A stretch of 64,000 nucleotides of DNA. Origin: Liopterus haemorrhoidalis (Eukaryota > Arthropoda > Insecta > Coleoptera > Dytiscidae). Both the position numbers and the translations under genes were made by a program. Numbering within the stretch: position 1 is the first letter of the stretch; the number at the start of each line of letters is the position of its first letter. Below the pieces are notes generated by a model. It did not search any database and was not told where the DNA came from. It saw only the letters and a program-made list of their open reading frames with translations. The DNA lies in the NCBI GenBank assembly GCA_963971575.1, contig OZ020622.1, positions 9,834,279-9,898,278 on the forward strand. The letters are read 5' to 3'. Positions 56,366 to 64,000 of the stretch are shown piece by piece.

Positions 56366-57275
56366 GGGTTTTGTAGGTATGACCAAAAAACCCTTATACC
56401 GTCATTTTGTCGTCTGTCTGTCTATGTCTGTCTGTTCGGTAAAAATTGTAGCCAAACGGCTAAACCTAGAGAGTTGAAATTTGGCATGCTTATACAACTC
56501 TTTGACCCGCACATAGGAAAAATACTAAAACATCTAAAAAACATACCCCCCTAAAAATATAAACAAATATGTGCTCATCGAAAACAAAAATATTTTTTTT
56601 AAATTCTAGTAGGGTATCAAATGAAAGCCCTTAGTACGTGGATTAACGATCAAATTTTTATTTTTGCAAAATAAATTATTTTGAAGCGATTTTTGCCAAA
56701 ATTGTGCAAAAAAAATTTTGTTCCACACCCTGTAGCCCAGATGGTTTAAACTAAAAATCTAAAAAAATTCTAAGTAATGTATATTGGTGTGAACCGAAAT
56801 AGTACAACAGGAATTTTTGATAAGATGGAAACAAAAGCATTTTTTGTGGTTTTTGGTTCACAAAGTACAAAAGTTATACCAATGTAAGACACTCACATGC
56901 AAGGCGTGCGATAGCGTAATGGGTTAGAGCACTGGTTTCGTAAGCTAAAATGCGCTGGAAACGATGAAGGGTTTCGAGTTCGAGTACGGAGTGAATTTTA
57001 TTTTTTCTGTTTTTTTTTTTGCACTTTTATTATGTTGAAATTATTTTGTCAAAATTCTAGTTATATTTTGACAAATGTTGTATTTAATTTTTAAGAGCGT
57101 AAATTTAATAACCAGTCTTATTATATGATTAACAGACGATAAATTATTTTAAAAATATCGTTCATTTTGCCGTGATTACTATGTGTCCTACACACTCAGC
57201 ATACCGCCTTCACTTATTATATACCTGCAAAACCCTGAAATGTGTGAATATTCACACTTCACATCAATTTTTTTA
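56366..57275 (+). mobile_element. Helentron-like repeat copy 7
   Basis: Full-length: AGGGTTTTGTAGGTATG start, short TCTG tract, GCCAAACGGCTAAACCTAG, a tRNA-like module at 56904-56992, and end ATACCTGCAAAACCCT with hairpin GTGTGAATATTCACAC. The hairpin variant and tRNA-like module are shared with copy 6, so the two are close relatives. Confidence 0.78.
56904..56992 (+). ncRNA. tRNA-like cassette (Thr-CGT-like) in copy 7
   Basis: TAGCGTAATGGGTTAGAGC, then CTGGTTTCGTAAGCTAA with loop TTCGTAA (anticodon CGT), then box B-like GAGTTCGAGTAC, followed by ATTTTATTTTTT. Same module as 54085-54170. Confidence 0.5.
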
Positions 57276-57548
57276 AATCGGTCCAGCCATTGTCTTATAA
57301 TATTGGACGTATATCATTTATTTATTCAGAAATCACTCTTACGGCAGTATAATGTGTAAAAAAGAGAACAATAGCGACCTTTCAATGTCGTAGAAAAAGA
57401 AAGTACATAAGAGCTATGTCGGTGATGGATCGTAAGGTTATAGATGTGATAATCTATCTCTTTCTAGCATATGTAAATTAGAAAGAGACCAAAGTGAAGT
57501 TCAATTATTTTATTACGAAACTTGCACAATTTTCATCTGTCTTTATTT
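57276..57548. other. unassigned DNA
   Basis: No recognisable feature. Confidence 0.35.
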
Positions 57549-57549
57549 A

Positions 57550-57690
57550 AACAGTGTTTAGTTTAGATATTGTTTAAAAAACTAGTTACTATGTTTCTGA
57601 ATATATAAATAAATTAAACACTGTCTAAATTTGAAACAGTCTTTAATTTAGACAGTGTTTAAAATGTTGTCTCTGAATAGCCCTGTTAGA
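57550..57690. repeat. palindromic MITE-like repeat
   Basis: Reiterated AAACAGTGTTTA and its inverse, ending CTCTGAATAGCCCTGTTAG. Relative of 55545-55655. Confidence 0.6.
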
Positions 57691-58325
57691 GTTTAGTAAG
57701 ATCATAAAACTAAAATTCTTTCGGATGGCAGCAAGTGTGGATTGCCACAGTCTTGACCAACGTTCGGATTTAATAGGGCAAAAAAAAACTTCTCGTTTCA
57801 TATTAAAACAATTTTTACGTTGGTGTATTGTTTTTCATATAATTCTTTTAAATTACACAATTTCATATTTTTATTTCAGATATTTTTTCATTTCATATGA
57901 TATTTTCTGTGATATAATGCATTTTCTAAATATTTGCTTTGATATATTTATTTTTTGTTGGCATTTTTATGAAATATACAACTTTTAGCTACTTTTTTAA
58001 TTATTTTATAGAACATTCCATATTAAAAAAATTTTATATACGAACAAATATGCTTCAAATATCAAAGTTAAATTTTATTTAATGTGTTTCAAATCACAAA
58101 AAAAATATTTTAATATATATATATTTTCGTATATGATTCTGACAACATATCACTAGAATAAAACTTGGTTAAGTCTAAAATTTGTAGTGCGTTGGTAGTG
58201 TCGGATTCTCTCGAAGACCTACGGGCTAAAAACTATGTTAGCCTCTATGTCCGCAGAGGAACTATCTTAAGGGATTTACTTCTCAGCGGACAGGCTAGAT
58301 GAGACTGATTTTATTATTTTTTTTA
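57691..58325. other. unassigned AT-rich DNA
   Basis: No gene supported. The frame at 57725-57988 is AT-rich without a motif. Confidence 0.4.
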
Positions 58326-58469
58326 TTCAGGAAAAATCATTTATAGACACCAATCTGGTAGTGTCGGAATCTCCTTCAATTGTCATATCGACTAAAAATC
58401 CTACTTGCCCCTTTTCCCACCAAGGAACTATCTGTGGGGATTTTCATCTTGGAAGGAACAGACTAGCTC

Positions 58470-59345
58470 AACCTATCCTCACATTCCCCTATTCTGTCTT
58501 TCTCGTTCGTCTGTCTCCTTCCTCTTCATAATGGCTGACAGCATCTGCCGTACCGTTTCCCAGTTTTCCCTGGAGTGCCGCATAACCTGGACCATGTTGT
58601 CGGGTGTCAGGTTCTCTTCTGTTATCATGTATGCTCGCAATCTTTCTGCAGCCCATCTCCCGCATACGAATAGTGTATGTTCGGCTGTGTCGACTGCGTC
58701 GCAGTTGGTAAGTCCTGGTCCTTCCCAATCCTCAGGGCGAAGGACTTAAAAGACCCATGGGCTGTCAGGGCTTGCTTGACATAGTAGTCTATGTTCCTCC
58801 AACGTTCGGCATCAATAGTCCTAGCTCTCCAGCTCTTTCTTCCGCCTTGTTGGCCACCGTCTTAAGGTGTTCCGCGAATGAGTCGTTTGCCCCGAAGATG
58901 ATCTCTGGATATTTTATGTGGGGCTTGGAAACTATAATTTTGTCCGCCAGTCGAAAACGAATGTGGCCCCTCTTACGCTTACCTCTCAAGATGACGGCCT
59001 CCGTCTTATCGAGAGCTAGTGAGATCAGCCTAACTAACCATCCGGATATCCACAGAGCTGATAGCATCTGAGAGACTCTGCATCTTTGTGTCTAGTCTAT
59101 CACCCCTCGGCAAGAGATATTTATCGTAGAAGCAGAAAATTGAAAATCATAGTATTGGCGAGGCGAGTGATATGTTCCGAGCGTGTGGACATATCCGGTC
59201 GTGCTTTAGGGTTGCACGCATGAGTACTATCCACCAGCTCAACAAGTAGTGCAATGTTAGCTTGGCCGTCCCGGTTGCTGAGAACTGTGCAAGGCACCGG
59301 AGCATCTGGAGGTCCTTCATAGCTTCCAACTTACTTACCAACTAC
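58470..59345 (-). pseudogene. R1-like LINE, RT C-terminal relic
   Basis: An open minus-strand frame at 59067-58789 reads LALDKTEAVILRGKRKRGHI, RFRLADKIIVSKPHIKYPEI, then FAEHLKTVANKAEERAGELG and LMPNVGG: the thumb/connection region of R1-type proteins. After a deletion, a shifted frame gives DAVDTAEHTLFVCGRWAAER, LRAYMITEENLTPDNMVQVM and RHSRENWETVRQML, the Cys-His tail, to about 58485. Upstream to 59345 the frame is less clear. R1 elements usually sit in 28S rDNA; none is visible here, so this is a dispersed relative or decayed copy. Confidence 0.8.
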
Positions 59346-59400
59346 TTACTTACCAACTTACTCGCGATGGTATGGAATTTATACCATCTATACTATAGAT

Positions 59401-60170
59401 CAGTGATTCTCAAAGTGGGCGATACCGCCCCCTGGGGGGCGCTGGAACGATCCAGGGGGGCGATAGTAACCTCGGGTGCATTTGGGGGGCATTGAAAATG
59501 ATGAAGACTTGCTTACTTATTGTCAGCACTTGGATGCTCTCCATTCTGACTTCAACCAACGATTTGAAGATATTTTTAAAATGAACATACCTGATTGGGT
59601 TTTGGATCCTTTTTCAAGTGCAAACACTTCAAAATTACAAGAAGAACTGATGGAAGTAACAACAAATAACGAATTGAAATTTAAATTTAAAGACGGCTAC
59701 CAATAGTTCTGGCTGGAAAAACAGATTCCTACAGCTTATCCTGGGTTATGGGCTATAATACAAAAGTTGTTAACTGCATTTCCTTCGTCATATTTAGTGG
59801 AACGTGGGTTCAGTGCGGTCACAAATCTTAACAAAAAAAAAAAAAGAAACCGAGTGCAAATAGCTAATCGTGGTGATTTAAGAATACTGCTGACAAAAAT
59901 AGAGCCAAGGATTGATACATTGATAGCAGCGCACCAGGTTCATCCTTCTCATTAGATGAGTAGTGATGATTTTAATAAAAAAAAAGTAATTTCAAGCTTC
60001 AAGGTGTCTTATTTACAATATCTTTCTTTACTATATATTAGAACGTAGGTAGAAATATAGATACATATATCTTTCTGTTTGTTCGTTAAAAGAATGTAGA
60101 TTTCCAGGGGGCGCTGCTTAATTTTTTTCTGAAAAGGGGGCGGTACGCCAAATAAGTTTGAGAACCACTG
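59401..60170 (+). mobile_element. hAT element (Buster/ZBED5-like), internally deleted
   Basis: TIRs CAGTGATTCTCAAAGTGGGC and inverse GTTTGAGAACCACTG are flanked by an exact 8-bp duplication ctatagat (59393-59400, 60171-60178). Inside is the C-terminal part of a transposase. It is inserted next to an R1-like LINE relic. Confidence 0.92.
59476..59958 (+). pseudogene. hAT transposase C-terminal fragment with one stop
   Basis: A single frame reads DEDLLTYCQHLDALHSDFNQ, RFEDIFKMNIPDWVLDPF, an in-frame TAG at 59704, FWLEKQIPTAYPGLWAI and then the hAT dimerisation region FPSSYLVERGFSAVTNL, RGDLRILLTKIEPRIDTLI, HQVHPSH to a stop. The order and wording fit the Buster/ZBED5 branch of hAT transposases, which also contributed host genes in vertebrates. 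The BED finger and DDE catalytic domain are absent. Apart from one stop and a lysine run from an A-tract, the fragment is well kept, so deletion is probably not very old. Confidence 0.87.
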
Positions 60171-60179
60171 CTATAGATA

Positions 60180-61290
60180 GAGCTAGTATGGGACACGGAT
60201 TAGCCCCATGCGGTCACACAATTAGTTGGTCTCCGCTACGGTCACACAATTAGTTGGATTGAGCTCCATCCTTTGGCCTTGGCCAACTGTACCCAACTAG
60301 AAGTCCTAGGTTCACCTCGGGCTGTCGCACCAAGTATGATGATAATTTTAACGTGGACTTATAAATCGGCCTTAATGATCGTGGTGGCCAAACTGTTGCT
60401 ACGATCAAGAGCACATACATGTAAACTTGTGTTAGTAACCTAAGAAATGTGTTATAACTTCTATGTAAATGCTGCCCTGGTTCCAGGAATATGAGTTTAT
60501 ATAATTTATAAAAATATAACATTAATATTTGTTTTCATACGTACAAGATATTTTCCATTTCCCTGTTTGCTGTGAAGATAAATAATATGTATATAATCAT
60601 GTTTATATGAATGTATGTTGTAATATGTAGGACAGAAGATGTTTTTATATGCTTATTACTGCCTGAAGAGTACATCCAATTAGTCATGTTCTAAAAAACT
60701 TGACAAAAACACTTGCATTTTATTAAAACCGCTAACGAGTTATTTATTTAGCATTATCATTGTTCTATTTCATGGAATACTCTATTCAGAATTTTTGTTT
60801 AACATATCACAATTAACTTTACCTTGAAAATGATAATGGTATGTAAATAACGTCTTCTCCACTTTGTGTCCACATAGAAACCTGTGCTATTTCAGATAAA
60901 GGAATCAGAATTTCTTGAGTGGACTACTCAGTAGGAAGACATTCAGATAATGAATTGTCCATATCGTAGGTGGGTTAATTTCTTGAAACTCAATATCCAT
61001 TTCTATCTAGCGTTAGAAATCGATTATTGTTTAATAAGTATTAGTAAAAATATAAAATTATTGTCAAAACGCAGCATTGTTCTGAATATACGTAATGTAC
61101 GTATGTACGTAAGGGGAGAAGTGTAATAGCTTACTAACTGATTTTGTTAATTAAAGCTCATAAGCTGTCGTGAGATATGGATCATTGTTTCTTTTACCGT
61201 TAACCTGTGAACATCAGCTGCTAGTATTTGTGCTATAAATGGTATGAATAAATAAAGTTATATTTATTGAACATTGTTATTGTGTTGCAG
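60180..61290. other. unassigned DNA with a two-unit tandem repeat
   Basis: CGGTCACACAATTAGTTGG occurs twice at about 60211-60257. No gene recognised. Confidence 0.4.
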
Positions 61291-61292
61291 AA

Positions 61293-61393
61293 AAGTCTTA
61301 AAACTAGATATTAAACATAAAATTATCTAGCAACGCATCGCTATTTTTGTGTTTTATATCAAGTTTTAGTTTATATCTAGTTTTAAGAGTTTT
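61293..61393. repeat. short hairpin repeat
   Basis: CTTAAAACTAGATATTAAAC and inverse GTTTATATCTAGTTTTAAG enclose about 60 bp. A MITE-like hairpin of unknown family. Confidence 0.65.
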
Positions 61394-61815
61394 ATGCAAC
61401 TTAGCATAATCAAGTTAAAAATTTGGGAGACTTGTCTTACGTGCTTCCCGATATTTATCTTCCAATACTTTTTACGTAGCTGAAACTATCAACATCTATT
61501 GATAGAATTTTCTGCGCTAATGGTGTAATACGAATACATAGTTTCTGTTTCCCAATATTGATTTTTATGCCAACAGAATCGACTTCTCTGGCGATAAGTT
61601 TCCTGTTTCACTATTGTAAGTATGAGACATCTGACAGATGTGTGCATTTTTCAAAGCGTTCATTAAAACTGGTTAAAAACCACCTGAAAGCATACATTTG
61701 TCGACCTTTTCACACAATACAAAATAGAAATTTCAGTGATTACTACAAATTTATCCCAATTAGTTCATATTTCTGGCAAGAGATGTACGATGACGGTTTT
61801 CTTATTTGATGGTAT
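61394..61815. other. unassigned DNA
   Basis: No recognisable feature. Confidence 0.35.
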
Positions 61816-61818
61816 GTC

Positions 61819-63010
61819 TCATTGCACCAATCTTGTCTGCATTTCTAAACGAGCATTGTAACAGTTTAATTCGTTAGACTTATTTATTTTGTGACTCAAA
61901 AATTTTAATAGGCGGCGTTGAATATTTTCTATTTTCGACTCGTTATTTTTATAGAAGGGGTTCCAAATGGTACTACAATATTCCAAATGAGATCTAACGT
62001 ATAAAGAAAACAATAATATAATAGTTTTAATATTGAAAAAGTGTTTTGAAATTCTAAGTACAAATCCTAACATTCTATTAGCTTTGTTGACTATATGATC
62101 TACGTGTTTATTAAAAGACAATTTACCATCGAACACAATTCCGAGGTCTTTAATGCTAGGTACTCTTTCCAAAGAATGAGAACCTATTGTATACTCAGCG
62201 TTAACAGAGGTGTATTTTTTCGAAAAAGTGATTACGAAACATTTGTTTAAGTTGAGGTTTAGCAAATTGTCTGAGCACCATACGGCCAGCTTGTTTAAGT
62301 CGCTTTGCAAGGCAATAATGTCATTCGAATTATTTATACATTTAGCAATTTTTAGATCATCAGCGAACAGCCAAAATTTTGACGATATTACATCACAAAT
62401 GTCATCTATATAAGCCAAAAATATTATTGGGCCCAAAACGGACCCTTGGGGCACACCGGAAGTTACTTTAATTTCTTTAGACATATATCCATTAACCCTT
62501 TCACTGCGCCATACGCTTTGAGATTTCGTGTTCGCTGTGCGCACATATTTCGGTGATTGCGAGTTTATTCGTGTAGAGCAGTTGGCGTGAAATTTTTGTG
62601 TAAGTTTTCATGACATGTAAGGATGAATTATGGTGACGATATGACTAATGTTAGGAAAAAAATGTAATGTGAGTGAATGAATACAAGAATACAATCAAAA
62701 AGATTTTATTTAATCGATATAAATAAGTAGATATACCGAATGTAAGACCCTATCTAACTGAATTGAACGGCAACGTATACCAACGCAACGTGCTCGCTGT
62801 TGGGGTACCCAGTGAGAATAGTCGTGTTGAGCAGGGAACAATTTAAAACACGGCGCGAGTTAACTCGCTCGGAGCGTATCGGGCCACACTTTTATTTACG
62901 AGTATATACGGTTGGAGCAGCGAAAGGGTTAATGGTTACGCATTGTATTCTTCCTTTTAAATAGGAATTTATATTTTTCAAGATATTATTGCTAATGCCA
63001 AATCGTCTTA
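61819..63010 (-). pseudogene. jockey/CR1-type LINE reverse transcriptase, split by a MITE
   Basis: On the minus strand the frame runs GISNNILKNINSYLKGRI, QCVTI, [MITE], NGYMSKEIKVTSGVPQGSVL then GPIIFLAYIDDI, the active site WLFADDLKIAKC, SIKDLGIVFDGKLSFNKHVD and LYVRSHLEYCSTIWNPF, IENIQRRLLKFL. The block order is that of jockey/CR1-like RT from palm to thumb. The frame is open on both sides of the 443-bp insertion and would be continuous without it. FADD replaces the usual YADD, a tolerated variant. The 5' part beyond 63010 and the end beyond 61819 are missing, so it was truncated apart from the insertion. Confidence 0.88.
62496..62938. mobile_element. piggyBac-like MITE inserted at TTAA in RT frame
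   Basis: Ends CCCTTTCACTGCGCC and GGAGCAGCGAAAGGG are inverted repeats bordered by TTAA on both sides (62492-62495, 62939-62942), the strict piggyBac target. The 443-bp interior has no transposase. Confidence 0.88.
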
Positions 63011-63730
63011 ATTATAAATAATATTTATAAAAAATATATATCCAAATAAAAAACTAGTTAAAACCCTCTGGAAACCATTCAGTTCTCAACCTTTTCGCAT
63101 TACATAGAATAGGATTTTGAAACAGTGATTATAACATTGACAATGGATTTCCCGATTAGTTGGTGGAAAAATAGATATCCGAATTAGTTCGACAGTGCTT
63201 ATCGCAACACAAAGTACATGAATGGTTGTAATAGATAGAGAATCGTTATATACAGCCAATAATACAGTTTATAAACGTGGTATAGTTGAATGGATGGATC
63301 ACATTGCCACTATTGTTGATTAATCCTTTTACTTGGATACGTTGGTCGTGTTCTAATTTTACCTCGTCCGCATCCGTAAGTGAGATTATGCAGATTATGC
63401 AATTGATCCGAAACTGTAATTACAAGTCACTATACCAATATTCTCTGATTAGGGTTTGGGTTGCGAATTAACACTAACCTATGAGAATTCCAATCTCAAC
63501 TTGCTATCTCACATATTTGCATGTGTTCATATCAATTCAAATTCACAACACCTTAAAGATTAGCAAGGCAGCCATTGCCAATGGCAAATTAGCAATTCCC
63601 TCCCCAAGAAATATTCTTTTTATATTCTTGAATCTAAATATTTTATTTAAATATTGTTAATTGTTACAGGATTAAAATAAAAAATAAGACGAATTTGGTT
63701 GTGATTTTAAATTTATATTAAACTACTGAA
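63011..63730. other. unassigned AT-rich DNA
   Basis: No recognisable feature. Confidence 0.4.
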
Positions 63731-63731
63731 A

Positions 63732-63733
<2 letters not shown>

Positions 63734-63762
<29 letters not shown>
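63734..63762. repeat. (ATTT)n microsatellite
   Basis: About seven ATTT units. Confidence 0.95.
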
Positions 63763-63898
63763 TTTTGGCCACACAACAGGCACAAGCCCAATAAAAGTGT
63801 GGCACTAAAGTAATTTACATACAAAGTTATTTACACAGTATCAAAAGAAAGAAAAAAACATAATTAAATTATCAGTAGACTAATTTTAACATAGATAC

Positions 63899-64000
63899 AG
63901 TGTTGTAATAGATACATTTGAAAATATATCTAGACACAGATACAGATACTTGAGGAAAAATGTATCTAGATGCAGATACAGATACAAATTTTAAAAAGTA
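63899..64000 (+). mobile_element. possible hAT-like left end, cut by window edge
   Basis: CAGTGTTGTAATAGATACAT followed by repeated ATCTAGACACAGATACAGAT motifs resembles hAT ends with subterminal repeats. The rest lies outside the window. Confidence 0.45.

Noticed and set aside
57725..57988. 87-codon frame rich in Phe, Ile and Tyr
   Set aside because: Composition reflects T-rich DNA; no motif or conserved context.
60250..60522. 90-codon minus-strand frame near the R1-like LINE
   Set aside because: No RT or Cys-His motif could be read; not supportable as LINE or gene.

Overview
The window looks like nuclear DNA of an insect or close arthropod. It is AT-rich, with GC-rich islands only in a few coding relics. 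It holds degenerate copies of insect-typical mobile elements: mariner and Tc1 elements, hAT, piggyBac-like and Harbinger-like elements, non-LTR retrotransposons including an R1-like one, solo LTRs, tRNA-derived SINEs and Helentron-like repeats. I see no bacterial organisation, no CRISPR and no operon. I cannot name the species. There is one 200-N assembly gap (42898-43097).

I find no intact host gene. The two pieces with host-type protein signatures are a 5'-truncated histone H1 fragment (21448-21795, minus) and a THAP zinc-finger relic with one in-frame stop (35776-36030, plus). Almost every other coding signal is a transposase or reverse-transcriptase relic.

Layout: 0.1-3.7 kb holds a mariner relic, half of a palindromic repeat, part of a Helentron-like repeat, and an hAT element with a nested Helentron-like copy. 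4.7-8.5 kb holds two hAT derivatives with 8-bp target duplications and two mariner relics; one hAT splits a mariner. 9.5-15.7 kb holds a solo LTR, LINE pieces, a Helentron-like copy, a small hAT and a Tc1 relic. 16.4-17.3 kb is microsatellite and minisatellite. 18.5-25.6 kb holds a LINE tail, a Tc1/mariner element, a second solo LTR, a LINE end, histone H1 and two mariner relics. 26.3-30.5 kb holds a Helentron-like copy with a nested tRNA-type SINE, and a LINE. 32-37.2 kb is a cluster of small TIR elements plus the THAP relic. 37.9-48.5 kb holds mariner elements, a 0.5-kb palindrome, LINE ends around the gap and a second Tc1/mariner copy. 49.3-57.7 kb holds a 1.3-kb TIR element, three Helentron-like copies, a foldback element and simple repeats. 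58.3-64 kb holds an R1-like LINE end, an hAT with exact TIRs and duplication, and a LINE split by a piggyBac-like element at TTAA.

The most unusual observation concerns the Helentron-like family (about 925, 2030, 11.8, 26.8, 51.3, 53.8 and 56.4 kb). Six copies carry a tRNA-like module at the same internal position. The flanks match between copies, but the modules fall into at least four unlike sequences, each followed by T-runs that could end RNA polymerase III transcription. This looks like an interchangeable tRNA-like cassette inside one repeat backbone.

Nested insertions give a relative chronology: hAT into mariner (twice), Helentron-like into hAT, SINE into Helentron-like, Harbinger-like into hAT, piggyBac-like into LINE. 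No genes here appear to cooperate in a host pathway. All family assignments come from reading motifs, ends and target duplications by eye.
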